IMG/VR virus record: IMGVR_UViG_3300025652_000421 | Span: 1-27,293 of that record | Length of the DNA: 27,293 bases | Reading direction: 5' to 3' (one strand) | From: a virus | In this document: positions 1 through 6,671 of the stretch, piece after piece | Layout: every line of letters begins with the position of its first letter | Numbering within the stretch: the stretch's first letter is position 1 | The notes under the pieces: generated by a model | Database searches by the model: none | Told to the model about the DNA's origin: nothing | The model's input: the letters and a program-made list of their open reading frames with translations, nothing else | Position numbers and translations under genes: made by a program

Positions 1-496
1 CAATGGGAAGAGTGCCCCCCACACGGCCGGCAATCTGTTTACCACCGGTGACTGCTGCCATAAAACCTTCAAAAACAAACCCAGCGGAGGATTCACTATA
101 GTCGTTCAGGCATGCTTGCAGTGCTTCGATGATCATCATCATGTTAAGGATGGCATTAAATCTATCGCCAGTCCCTTTTCTTTGGGCGCGCGCTGGATCA
201 ACAAAACTATTAACGTGATCGATGCGCGCCTGAATGCTTGGCTGTCGAGTGATAGACGCAAATATTCTATCAATGTCTTGTCTTGACTGACTATTGGGAT
301 CTCCCCATGCTTCGTTGGGATTGAGTTTCGGAATGTCGATAGACATGCTAAAGCGTTCAGCTTCTGCTATCGGCTCCAAGCCGGGTAGCTGGATGTCCAT
401 AAACTCTTCGACCATCTCTCTCAATAGTTCTAGTTGGGTCAGAGGTTCCTCTTGTTCCCTCACTTCAATAAACATATCTTTCATAAAATTTGACAT
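1..496 (-). CDS. Unknown phage protein, N-terminal part, cut by window edge
   Basis: The reading frame opens with ATG at 496, after a GAGGAAAGAG ribosome-binding stretch, and stays open to base 1, giving about 165 residues without a stop. The N-terminus is acidic and helical (MSNFMKDMFIEVREQEE), a Pro/Asn-rich linker follows near residues 55-75, and a helical segment with AVTGGKQ lies near the end. I do not recognise the family. It follows the ClpP-like gene by 10 bases and is probably cotranscribed with it. The reading frame itself is well supported by length, ribosome-binding site and spacing; the function is open. The rest lies outside the window. Confidence 0.65.
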   Translation of the reverse strand, partial: MSNFMKDMFIEVREQEEPLTQLELLREMVEEFMDIQLPGLEPIAEAERFSMSIDIPKLNPNEAWGDPNSQSRQDIDRIFASITRQPSIQARIDHVNSFVDPARAQRKGTGDRFNAILNMMMIIEALQACLNDYSESSAGFVFEGFMAAVTGGKQIAGRVGGTLPI

Positions 497-506
497 TCTC
501 TTTCCT

Positions 507-1187
507 CTAAATTATAATGTCGGCAATGCCGTACTCTACAGCTTCTTCTGCAGATAAATAGACATTAACTTTGCGCTCTAACAGATCTTTTAACTGTTTC
601 TTGCTTAAGTTAGTTTCGGCGACAAGGCACTCAATGTACATCTTTTGGATCTGCTCTACTGCTTCCATCTCATTTAAGAGATTGTGCAGGGGGCCATGGT
701 TGCCGCCGATTACAGAATGGATCATGACGCGGCAGTTCTTGCCTATTTCTCGTTTGCCCTTAGTGCCAGCGGCCAATAGAATAACGCCGGCTGACATAAC
801 CTTTCCTAGGCCAACCGTGTGTAGCTCGGTTGTTTCTCTGACGTTTCGCATTACATCGTACATTCCGAACATGTCGTCAGCGGAGCCACCGTATGTAGAG
901 ATATAAAACTTAATAGGTTTTTTGTCTTTCTTGTTTAGCTTGTTAACCTCATCGAGATACAGCATAGCGTGAATAAGTTCAGCCACTCTCTCCTCAGAGA
1001 CATCTGAGAACAAGCCAATCGTGCGCAGATCGGGCTCAGACGGCCTCTGTTGACTCTGCTGCTCCATTAGCATCTCTGCCAGTTCCTCTTCTAGTTCAGC
1101 CATATCAACTACCTGAACTTTTTGTTTAGGGGCGCCTTGGCTTTTATCCCCCACTTTTGTTATAATATCTAAAATTTTACCGATCAT
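507..1187 (-). CDS. clpP: ClpP-like serine protease homologue with altered catalytic triad
   Basis: This is a 226-residue ClpP-fold protein. I start it at ATG 1187, which overlaps the previous stop as ATGA and has GGAGG 8 bases upstream; an in-frame TTG at 1202 is the alternative. Residues 1-50 are an acidic helical extension. The oxyanion Gly-Gly is at 100-101, the nucleophile in GKVMSAG is S132, and the histidine in VMIHS is H157. The third triad position, just before the conserved LSAEEAVEYG block, is N208 where canonical ClpP has Asp. Hydrolysis may therefore be weak or absent, or another residue may serve. ClpP works as a ring with a Clp ATPase, and none is seen here, so it would need the host ATPase or act alone, for example in virion assembly. 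The family call is firm; activity is uncertain. Confidence 0.85.
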   Translation of the reverse strand: MIGKILDIITKVGDKSQGAPKQKVQVVDMAELEEELAEMLMEQQSQQRPSEPDLRTIGLFSDVSEERVAELIHAMLYLDEVNKLNKKDKKPIKFYISTYGGSADDMFGMYDVMRNVRETTELHTVGLGKVMSAGVILLAAGTKGKREIGKNCRVMIHSVIGGNHGPLHNLLNEMEAVEQIQKMYIECLVAETNLSKKQLKDLLERKVNVYLSAEEAVEYGIADIII

Positions 1188-1588
1188 CCGCCCATCCTCC
1201 AAAAATTAAAAGCGTCTTCTTTGTTGTGTCGTAAGAATCTCATTGCTGAGCGCCAATCGTCAAACTCTAGGTTTTCCCGAAAAGTTGGTGGAGTATTGTG
1301 AATAATATCTTGTATCGTGCTATTTTTAAAATCTTCCAAATCTTGTTCAAACTTTATCTTGAACGCTTTTATAACTTCTTCGTCTTGTTGTGATTCTTTT
1401 AGGTAGCGCTTCATGCTATACTCCGAGACTGCGTACTGTTCAACTATCTTGGCTGCCATCAATAAGTAGGCAACCCGACTTGATTTCAGTAATTTTAATG
1501 ACACTCGGGTAGCGTTTAAAAAATAAAATGTCTTACACGTAATGTAGCCAAATATAAATACCAAAGCATGTAACCACCAAATATCCAT
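1184..1588 (-). CDS. Small membrane-anchored protein, unknown function
   Basis: This 134-residue protein has one hydrophobic segment at residues 4-24 (WWLHALVFIFGYITC) followed by a charged, helical, probably cytoplasmic domain with two Trp-containing stretches near the C-terminus. The start ATG at 1588 has AGGAG 7 bases upstream. It begins just after a strong terminator and ends with a 4-base ATGA overlap with the ClpP-like gene, so the two are probably translationally coupled. I see no catalytic motif. It could tether a partner to the inner membrane, but that is only a guess. Confidence 0.6.
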   Translation of the reverse strand: MDIWWLHALVFIFGYITCKTFYFLNATRVSLKLLKSSRVAYLLMAAKIVEQYAVSEYSMKRYLKESQQDEEVIKAFKIKFEQDLEDFKNSTIQDIIHNTPPTFRENLEFDDWRSAMRFLRHNKEDAFNFWRMGG

Positions 1589-1597
1589 GATACTCCT

Positions 1598-1629
1598 AAA
1601 AAATAACCACTGGGGGACCAGTGGTTATT
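1598..1629 (-). terminator. Rho-independent terminator
   Basis: A perfect 12-bp inverted repeat (AATAACCACTGG at 1602-1613 and CCAGTGGTTATT at 1618-1629) encloses a 4-base loop. On the minus strand it runs into six T residues (1603-1598). It lies downstream of the acidic repeat protein and upstream of the membrane protein and ClpP-like gene. No promoter is evident after it, so downstream genes may depend on readthrough. Confidence 0.85.
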
Positions 1630-1659
1630 ATAATCGCTCGCAAAGCAATTGTCAAATGA

Positions 1660-2256
1660 TTATTTGGTTAATCGTGTCATGATGCGCTCGGCAAGAGCAT
1701 CCACCATGTTTTCTTGGTCGTCTTTTGCTTGCAGTCGTGCTGCAACGCGCTTTGCAACCTCGTTAACGAGATCTTCTTGGTTTTCATACACATTGCGCAT
1801 GCCGGGAAGCTCTTCTTCCTCGTCATCCATAGCCATGTCGGTGTCCATCTCGGCGTCCATGTCCATCGCGTCAGCGTCTTCCATGTCATCGTCAGCGGCC
1901 ATCTCATCGTCCATCTCTGTAGATACTGGCTCACCAAGGACATCCTCTAGAGCGGCCTCAAGGGCGCCCATGAAGTCATCAACAGATACCATACCACCTG
2001 CACCAGCGTCGGCGCCCATGTCCATTTCAGCATCCATGTCATCCATGCCTGCATCCATATCCATTTCTGCATCGTCCATGTCCATGTCTGCATCGCCCAT
2101 GTCCATGGCAGCATCGTCCATGTCTTCGTCTTCATCGCGAGCACCGGGTGCCTCGCCGTACATCTCTTCCATCTTGTCTGCACCGAGTGGTCGGAGTTCC
2201 GCCAACTTCATAAAGTTGCGAATCTCGGATTCGGTTAAAAGGTTTTTGCGAGCCAT
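1660..2256 (-). CDS. Acidic Asp/Met-rich repeat protein, scaffold candidate
   Basis: I start this 198-residue protein at ATG 2256 because AAGGAG lies 8-9 bases upstream; the longer frame to 2337 would overlap the preceding stop and has no such site. Residues 1-25 form a basic-to-amphipathic helix containing LLTESEIRNFMKLAEL. Residues 40-90 and 120-150 are degenerate Asp-Met-Asp repeats, and the C-terminal 45 residues form a mixed-charge helix. The protein is extremely acidic and probably flexible. Acidic helical proteins of this kind can serve as capsid scaffolds or core proteins, and a ClpP-like protein lies two genes downstream, but no scaffold motif proves it. A virion structural protein or nucleic-acid mimic is also possible. 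Confidence 0.6.
   Translation of the reverse strand: MARKNLLTESEIRNFMKLAELRPLGADKMEEMYGEAPGARDEDEDMDDAAMDMGDADMDMDDAEMDMDAGMDDMDAEMDMGADAGAGGMVSVDDFMGALEAALEDVLGEPVSTEMDDEMAADDDMEDADAMDMDAEMDTDMAMDDEEEELPGMRNVYENQEDLVNEVAKRVAARLQAKDDQENMVDALAERIMTRLTK
2014..2122 (-). repeat. Degenerate Asp-Met-Asp codon repeat
   Basis: On the coding strand this stretch is built from short units of GAYATGGAY type, interrupted by Ala and Glu codons, and encodes the main acidic repeat. A shorter related stretch lies at about 1822-1915. Such low-complexity DNA is prone to slippage, so unit number may vary between relatives. Confidence 0.65.
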
Positions 2257-2320
2257 CTTGTTTTTCTCCTTGAAATGAGTCAGTAATAAATAGTTGTGTA
2301 TTTTGTAAAAACTAGTATTT

Positions 2321-2569
2321 TTACCAATACTTTGCACGTTGTTTCATCTTAAGTAGTGCCTTTTGCTCAATTTGCTTTACGCGCGCAAAAGATATATCGA
2401 GCCTTTCACCGATTTGCCTTAGGGTCATTGGCCCGTTTTCATATATTGAAATTAGGGAACAATTGTACTCTTCAGCATGGTCTATCCATAGGCGGCACTC
2501 TGTATGTGGGCACTCTTGATCCAAATCTTTGCATTTTCGCGAGCAGGGTCGGAGTCCGTCTTTATTCAT
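2321..2569 (-). CDS. Cysteine-rich sigma-70 region 4-like HTH protein
   Basis: This 82-residue protein has two parts. Residues 9-36 contain a cysteine cluster (C9, C13, C20, C25, C36) that could bind zinc. Residues 46-77 match a sigma-70 region 4 helix-turn-helix: MTLRQIGERL, then DISFARVKQIEQKALLKM, the last resembling the sigma signature SRERVRQIE. There is no sigma region 2, so it is not a complete sigma factor. It may bind DNA at -35-like elements or host RNA polymerase and act as a co-regulator or appropriator. It overlaps the preceding gene by 4 bases (ATGA). The HTH call is good; the regulatory role is inferred. Confidence 0.7.
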   Translation of the reverse strand: MNKDGLRPCSRKCKDLDQECPHTECRLWIDHAEEYNCSLISIYENGPMTLRQIGERLDISFARVKQIEQKALLKMKQRAKYW

Positions 2570-2898
2570 AACTCGGGATGCTCCTCTGCTATGAGGTCGA
2601 AGATATTATCTATCTGGTCTTCCGAAAAGCCTGTATCGCTCAGAAGTTCGCTACCTTTCTGCTTCAGTTTCTTTGATTTGGTTTTCTTTTTTATAGACTG
2701 GGTTTTAATGTCTTCTATAAAGCTTAGGATTCTTTCGTCCTGTTCAAGATAGCCTGAAATAATTGCCCGAAAGAATTGGGATTGCCTTAAATCATCGTGC
2801 CTTAACCGAATTACTAATTTGGCATGCCGGTGATCATTTTCTGTAAAGACTACTTTCTTGTTCATCTTTCCGTAGTCAACTGGTTCTTGATCTACCAT
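2566..2898 (-). CDS. Small basic protein, possible ribbon-helix-helix-type regulator
   Basis: This is a 110-residue protein starting at ATG 2898 with AAGGAAG 5 bases upstream, overlapping the previous stop by 7 bases. A short predicted strand (KKVVF) is followed by helices carrying RLRHDDLRQSQFFRAIISGY, a pattern reminiscent of ribbon-helix-helix DNA-binding proteins. A Lys-rich run (KKKTKSKKLKQK) and an acidic C-terminal helix follow. It sits directly upstream of the sigma region 4-like protein, so the two may form a small regulatory pair. The fold suggestion is weak; only the gene is secure. Confidence 0.5.
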   Translation of the reverse strand: MVDQEPVDYGKMNKKVVFTENDHRHAKLVIRLRHDDLRQSQFFRAIISGYLEQDERILSFIEDIKTQSIKKKTKSKKLKQKGSELLSDTGFSEDQIDNIFDLIAEEHPEL

Positions 2899-3932
2899 TT
2901 TCTTCCTTTGATATGTGTACCGCTTTCTGAAATTCCAGAATTTGTCTGACGAATAAATTTCGCCGTGGCGGCCAATTCGCTTATCGTTCGTGCCCCACTG
3001 TAGGAGAGACCTGAGCGGATACCTCGTTCTAAATCTGCCAGGATATCCCCTACAGAACCTCGGTATGGCACGTTGGCGGACACCCCCTCATGCGATGAGT
3101 AGCGGCCGCGCCAGTTGACTTGTGCTTCCTTGGAGGCCATGCCGCGGTAGGTCTTCCATCTTGTTCCGTCTGGCTTCTCAAAAACCTTGCCTGGCGTCTC
3201 GTCGGTGCCGGAAAATAAAGACCCACACATAACTGCGTCGGCGCCGGCTGCAAGGGCCTTGACAATATCTCCGGAGTTTCTGATTCCCCCGTCTGCTATA
3301 ATAGCGACGTCGCGGTCTGTCTTTGCGCACTCAAAGATCGTATGCAATCCTGGTACGCCATGGCCAGTCTGTATACGGGTAGAGCAGATAGAGCCGCCGC
3401 CGATGTTACAGCGTACAGAATCAGCGCCCCAGTCAGCAAGATCGTTGACCCCTTGCAAAGTGGCTACATTGCCGGCCATCAGATGGATATCCGAGCCGAA
3501 TTCTGCCCTCAGGTTTTGAAGGGCCTCCTTCATCATTATGTGATGGCCGTGAGCGACATCTAAACACAAGAACGATGCTTGCGCGCTGACCAAAGACATG
3601 GCGCGGGCCATATAATCATCGGTAATCCCAATCGCGGCGCCGACAAGGCCGGCCGAGCCCTTAAGCTCAGTCGTCATATCTTGCGCCATGGACACAAATC
3701 TAGATTGCATTTCAATCGAGTTGTAGCGATGAATCACGGAGGTGCCGCCGCTAATACCAATGGCGATCGCCATGGCAGCCTCGGTGATGGTGTCCATCGG
3801 AGAGGCGATTACTGGCAGCTTGAGTGTGACGTTGTTTCCCAGGTCAGTCGAAATAGACACTTCGGAGCGGCTCTTAATGTCAGAATACTGGGGCGCTAGC
3901 AACACATCGTCGTAGGAAAAAGTTTCTTGCAT
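2892..3932 (-). CDS. GMP reductase-like enzyme (IMPDH/GMPR family)
   Basis: This 346-residue protein is a single TIM barrel of the IMP dehydrogenase/GMP reductase family without CBS domains. The N-terminal FSYDDVLLAP, the Asp-containing strand near D125, the catalytic loop GGGSICSTR with C183, and IIADGGIRNSGDI are typical. The flap from GMAS to HEGV is short: 12 residues between GM and Tyr, against 15 in E. coli GuaC as I recall it and a far longer flap in IMPDH. I therefore favour GMP reductase (GMP + NADPH to IMP + NH3). It would recycle guanine nucleotides from degraded host nucleic acid. A CBS-less IMP dehydrogenase remains possible because an Arg-Tyr pair occurs at 277-278. It shares one base (TAATG) with the preceding gene. 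Confidence 0.85.
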   Translation of the reverse strand: MQETFSYDDVLLAPQYSDIKSRSEVSISTDLGNNVTLKLPVIASPMDTITEAAMAIAIGISGGTSVIHRYNSIEMQSRFVSMAQDMTTELKGSAGLVGAAIGITDDYMARAMSLVSAQASFLCLDVAHGHHIMMKEALQNLRAEFGSDIHLMAGNVATLQGVNDLADWGADSVRCNIGGGSICSTRIQTGHGVPGLHTIFECAKTDRDVAIIADGGIRNSGDIVKALAAGADAVMCGSLFSGTDETPGKVFEKPDGTRWKTYRGMASKEAQVNWRGRYSSHEGVSANVPYRGSVGDILADLERGIRSGLSYSGARTISELAATAKFIRQTNSGISESGTHIKGRKW

Positions 3933-4279
3933 TATTTTTCTCCATCCGTCTTCTTATTTTCCATTGACTTTCTGTATGCCGCGGATCTCTTGAAGAGTTC
4001 AGCCTCTGTTATTGCTCGGCCTGGCGTGCTATCTTCTGGTGGAGGCTCCTCCGGGGGTGGCTGCGCCATGGGCGGAGGACTAATCACAGCACCCCACCTG
4101 CTCTTGAGTGTGGTGAAGGAACTCTCTAGGATAGCGTACTCCCCCAAAGCTTGGCGGATCTCCTCAAGCGTGGCGTTGCTGTCTCCTAATAAATTGTCAA
4201 TCTTGTTGTATAACTCAAGGTGATGTGCGTTAAGATATAGCAACACTGCTTCATATTTTCTTTTCTTGCTTAAACTCAT
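3932..4279 (-). CDS. Small protein with proline-rich linker, unknown
   Basis: I start this 115-residue protein at ATG 4279, preceded by GAGGAGG and one base after the previous stop; the longer frame to 4315 lacks a comparable site. Residues 1-65 are helical and charged, residues 70-85 form a linker with repeated PPP and PPPEE units, and the C-terminus is a charged helix. No family is recognised. The two-helix-region plus linker design suggests an adaptor or structural protein. It is embedded in the nucleotide-metabolism operon between thioredoxin and the GMP reductase-like gene. Confidence 0.55.
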   Translation of the reverse strand: MSLSKKRKYEAVLLYLNAHHLELYNKIDNLLGDSNATLEEIRQALGEYAILESSFTTLKSRWGAVISPPPMAQPPPEEPPPEDSTPGRAITEAELFKRSAAYRKSMENKKTDGEK

Positions 4280-4280
4280 G

Positions 4281-4652
4281 TTATTTTTCCTCCTCAATAA
4301 ATTGTTTAATTTCACTAACTGTGTACCAAGTCTTCTCGTTGGGTTTTGTCGGATCCCCCAAGATTCTCACCTTCGGCTTGCGAGGTGTACTGTAAGTCTT
4401 GATAAGTGATATTGTTGGTACACCGTTAAAGTTTAACTGCTTCTCAATACTCGGATGGCTATCCACATTGAAAGCGAAGAAGTGGATATCTTCGTAACTT
4501 TCGGCATTGGAAATATCATGATAGTATTCCTTAAGGTTGTGGCAAAGGTGGCAATCGTTTGAGTAAAACTTTATAACGCAAGTTGCGTCTTCCTTAACCT
4601 TGCCGGCAATAATTTTCTTTAAACCATCAATGGTTATTCTAGACACGCTCAT
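4281..4652 (-). CDS. Thioredoxin-fold protein
   Basis: This is a 123-residue thioredoxin-like protein with the redox motif CHLC (C34, C37) after the strand VIKFYS, and the cis-proline loop GVPT at P79, both in the expected order and spacing. A Lys-rich insertion lies between the last strands (residues 85-108). It overlaps the zinc-protein gene by 14 bases and has AAGGAG 9 bases before the ATG. A natural partner is the ribonucleotide reductase in this window, whose C-terminal Cys pair needs a thiol donor, but the two genes are 12 kb apart and the link is inferred. The CxxC inner residues differ from the usual GP, so redox potential may differ. Confidence 0.8.
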   Translation of the reverse strand: MSVSRITIDGLKKIIAGKVKEDATCVIKFYSNDCHLCHNLKEYYHDISNAESYEDIHFFAFNVDSHPSIEKQLNFNGVPTISLIKTYSTPRKPKVRILGDPTKPNEKTWYTVSEIKQFIEEEK

Positions 4653-4887
4653 TTTCTAATACTCCTTTTGCTTTCTCAATACAATGCGGACAGAATAATC
4701 TGACCACCTCTTGCTTCACAACAACGCTCCACGAGTTGACCATCTCTCTGTCCTGTTTATCAAATGGTTCTGCGCATGCGTCACATTTCTGTGGCAACTT
4801 ACCAAAGTGGGAAATTTTTTCGGCGAGGTTTTCGCTGGCATCCTTCCCCATCTGTTTTGCTAAGGCTCGGCGCTGCTGACGGCTCAT
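4639..4887 (-). CDS. Small zinc-ribbon protein
   Basis: This 82-residue protein has a basic helical N-terminus (MSRQQRRALAKQ) followed by two CxxC knuckles, KCDAC near residue 35 and FCPHC near residue 66, separated by about 30 residues with predicted strands. This is a typical zinc-ribbon layout. It overlaps the upstream methyltransferase gene by 4 bases (ATGA) and the downstream thioredoxin gene by 14. Binding to nucleic acid or to a protein partner is possible; the sequence does not decide. Confidence 0.65.
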   Translation of the reverse strand: MSRQQRRALAKQMGKDASENLAEKISHFGKLPQKCDACAEPFDKQDREMVNSWSVVVKQEVVRLFCPHCIEKAKGVLENERV

Positions 4888-5357
4888 CGGTTAATCCCCT
4901 CGACGCGCCAAAGTTCATCGCCGCCGTCGAACACAACCACTGCTGATGGGAACGGTGCCGAGTTCTTGGAGTCACCGAACTTTAGGCGCCCCTTCACAAA
5001 ATGAATCTCCGAGGCCTTCATAACATAGTTATGCCAATACTTTGTATCGGTTCTTGCTGGGATGAGCATCACGACTTTAGTTCCTGTGTTCATTGCTTCA
5101 TTATAACCCTTTGCAATCCACTTGTCAATACCTCTTCCGTATGGTGGGTTCACAAAGGACGTGAAGCCCTCCCAACTCTTACCCAGGCCGTCTTCAGCTT
5201 CGGTAAAAAAGTTAGCACACTTTGTATTATGGGTGCTCGCGCAAGGGTCCAAGTCAAAGGGTCCGAAGCGCCAGTTTAACTTATCAAAAAAGTCTTGTGG
5301 GGTTGCCCAGTTGCCAGTGGCAGAGCTAAACATTGTTTTTTGTGTATCTTTATTCAT
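4884..5357 (-). CDS. Phage DNA N6-adenine methyltransferase
   Basis: At 157 residues this matches the compact phage N6-adenine methyltransferases (Dam-like, Pfam DNA_N_6A family). Visible features are WATPQDFFDKLN near the start, FDLDPCAS near residue 35 as part of the AdoMet/catalytic region, and the motif IV NPPYGRG at about 69-75, which holds the catalytic NPPY. It would methylate adenine in a short DNA site. The preceding gene, overlapping by 8 bases, is a PD-(D/E)XK nuclease candidate, so this enzyme may protect phage DNA from it. The start ATG at 5357 has AAAGGAAA upstream. The target site cannot be read from sequence. Confidence 0.85.
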   Translation of the reverse strand: MNKDTQKTMFSSATGNWATPQDFFDKLNWRFGPFDLDPCASTHNTKCANFFTEAEDGLGKSWEGFTSFVNPPYGRGIDKWIAKGYNEAMNTGTKVVMLIPARTDTKYWHNYVMKASEIHFVKGRLKFGDSKNSAPFPSAVVVFDGGDELWRVEGINR

Positions 5358-5919
5358 TGTTTTCCTTTAAAAGTTGTTTAAGATGTTCTTCGGGGTTTTT
5401 GTTGTTTAGTTTGATTCCCCATTCTTTCACGTCAGAGACACTGATGCCGGGATCGTTTATGCGGGAGCCAAACAGGTTCTGCTTAGTGAGCCTCTCAAGC
5501 TCCTCTTCGTCCCAGCCCTGGTCTAACAGATGTTGCCTGGCTCGATTCCAAGAGTTCATGCCGGCGCGGCCAGCGTGCCCTTCGTTTTGTTTGGTGATGA
5601 CTTTATCATAGAACGGCTCCAAGTCTTTCTGGAAGCACACATAGTGCTCCACGAACTCGCCATCCTCGGTAACCGTACTGAACAATGAAAAGTCAAAACC
5701 CTTTTTCCAAGCCTGTACCTTCATGGTTCCCATCCTGCTAGAGGTAGAGAAGTGGCCGCGCGACACACTAGTGCTCTTCAGTTCACACCTGAACTCCTTG
5801 CCCTCAACAATGAGGGAGCCATCAGGTACATACTTGTTTGAACGACCAGGACCCGGCGTCATACCGAAACGTTGAAGTTGCTTGTTTTCGATCTTGTCGT
5901 CTTGGCGAGTCCTATTCAC
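5350..5919 (-). CDS. Putative PD-(D/E)XK endonuclease
   Basis: This 189-residue protein starts with GTG at 5919, overlapping the dUTPase stop by 8 bases, with GGGAG upstream. Residues 32-48 contain PDG, a 12-residue strand-turn-strand, then ELK, so D33, E46 and K48 fit the metal-binding PD-x(n)-(D/E)xK signature. A Ser-rich stretch near 55-65 and a Trp/Lys helix follow, and the C-terminal half is helical. It lies directly before an adenine methyltransferase, which suggests a restriction-modification pair or a host-DNA-degrading nuclease with self-protection. The motif is short and the family is very diverse, so this remains a candidate. Confidence 0.5.
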   Translation of the reverse strand: MNRTRQDDKIENKQLQRFGMTPGPGRSNKYVPDGSLIVEGKEFRCELKSTSVSRGHFSTSSRMGTMKVQAWKKGFDFSLFSTVTEDGEFVEHYVCFQKDLEPFYDKVITKQNEGHAGRAGMNSWNRARQHLLDQGWDEEELERLTKQNLFGSRINDPGISVSDVKEWGIKLNNKNPEEHLKQLLKENNE

Positions 5920-6367
5920 CTGTGCTCCCTAGAGCACCGGCGCCTCTATTGCTTATTGTCATCGGATAGGTATATAGAATGTCCTCTGTAGTCTCCATTG
6001 GCCTGAAATGGACTACGGGGGTCATGACTAACTGAGCAACTTTGTCGCCAGGAGACAGGACCTGTATTGTGTTGCCAATGTTGTGTAGGTTAATAAACAC
6101 TTCTCCATCATATCCGGAGTCCACCACGCACGCCCCCACAATAAGGGAGCGCTTGGCAGCCACGCTGCTGCGGTTTTTTACCTCCAGCATGTAACCGTGG
6201 GGTACCCCAAACTTCAATCCCGTTGGCAAGATCTTGCTGTCACCTGGATTTAGAAGCACAGTTACTGGATCTTCCGGGGAGAAAAATACGTCAAGGCCTG
6301 CATCCGATGGATTAGCCCTCTCGGGGCTAATCGCATTGGGGCGCACTTTTGCGTACTCAAGAATCAT
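5912..6367 (-). CDS. dut: dUTP pyrophosphatase (dUTPase)
   Basis: This 151-residue trimeric-type dUTPase hydrolyses dUTP to dUMP and PPi, limiting uracil in DNA and supplying dTTP synthesis. All five motifs are present: SDAGLDVFF (21-29), KNRSSVA (64-70), GACVVDSGYDGEV (78-90), GDKVAQL (107-113) and the C-terminal RGAGALGSTG (141-150). The catalytic Asp in VVDSGYDG and the Phe/Gly-rich tail position are recognisable, although the usual tail Phe is Leu here. I start at ATG 6367; a TTG at 6391 would add 8 residues. It overlaps the upstream small protein by 11 bases and the nuclease gene by 8. Confidence 0.93.
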   Translation of the reverse strand: MILEYAKVRPNAISPERANPSDAGLDVFFSPEDPVTVLLNPGDSKILPTGLKFGVPHGYMLEVKNRSSVAAKRSLIVGACVVDSGYDGEVFINLHNIGNTIQVLSPGDKVAQLVMTPVVHFRPMETTEDILYTYPMTISNRGAGALGSTGE

Positions 6368-6611
6368 CAGAATTTCCGCTAAACATTTCAAAGTTTTCTA
6401 CTACCTCATCGATGTCGTACTTTTGCTTGAAAAGACGGTATGCCTTTACTGCTGATCGAATTTCATCCGTGTTGAGCCATCCGTTCTCTCGGAACTCTGT
6501 GCGTAGTTCACGCTTTTGTTCCTGAAAGGGTTCGATACACTCTTCAATTGCTGCCAGTGAGCGGATGTACTCCTTGACATAGCGCTTGCGCTCTTCATTT
6601 GTTGTAGCCAT
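6357..6611 (-). CDS. Small helical protein, first gene of dUTPase operon
   Basis: This 84-residue protein is almost entirely helical and charged, with a central stretch of EPFQEQKRELRTEFRENGWL followed by an Ala/Lys-Tyr helix. The arrangement faintly recalls GapR/DUF2312 DNA-associating proteins, which are also short coiled helices, but I cannot confirm that. It has AAGGAGG 5 bases before the ATG and a strong promoter directly upstream, so it should be well expressed. It leads the operon that continues into dUTPase, the nuclease candidate and the methyltransferase. Confidence 0.55.
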   Translation of the reverse strand: MATTNEERKRYVKEYIRSLAAIEECIEPFQEQKRELRTEFRENGWLNTDEIRSAVKAYRLFKQKYDIDEVVENFEMFSGNSDDS

Positions 6612-6635
6612 TGTGGCCTCCTTTGTTACTCTAAT

Positions 6636-6664
6636 AGTATAACAAGTGTGGGAGGCGCCGTCAA
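6636..6664 (-). promoter_or_regulatory. Sigma-70 promoter, extended -10
   Basis: On the minus strand the -35 is TTGACG (6664-6659), the spacer is 17 bases, and the -10 is TATACT (6641-6636) preceded by TGT, an extended -10. The predicted start is near 6629, followed by AAGGAGG and the ATG at 6611. It fills the only gap between the J-domain gene and the dUTPase operon. Confidence 0.8.
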
Positions 6665-6671
6665 GTTCTTT

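Noticed and set aside
1649-2278. Long plus-strand frame of 209 codons, Ser/Met-rich
   Set aside because: It is the antisense of the Asp/Met repeat gene; its composition is produced by the repeat and it has no ribosome-binding site or family likeness.
2257-2320. AT-rich gap with a weak 7-bp hairpin and -35/-10-like bases before the acidic repeat gene
   Set aside because: Neither a good -35 nor -10 with proper spacing, and the stem is all A/T with no clear T-run, so no promoter or terminator is called.
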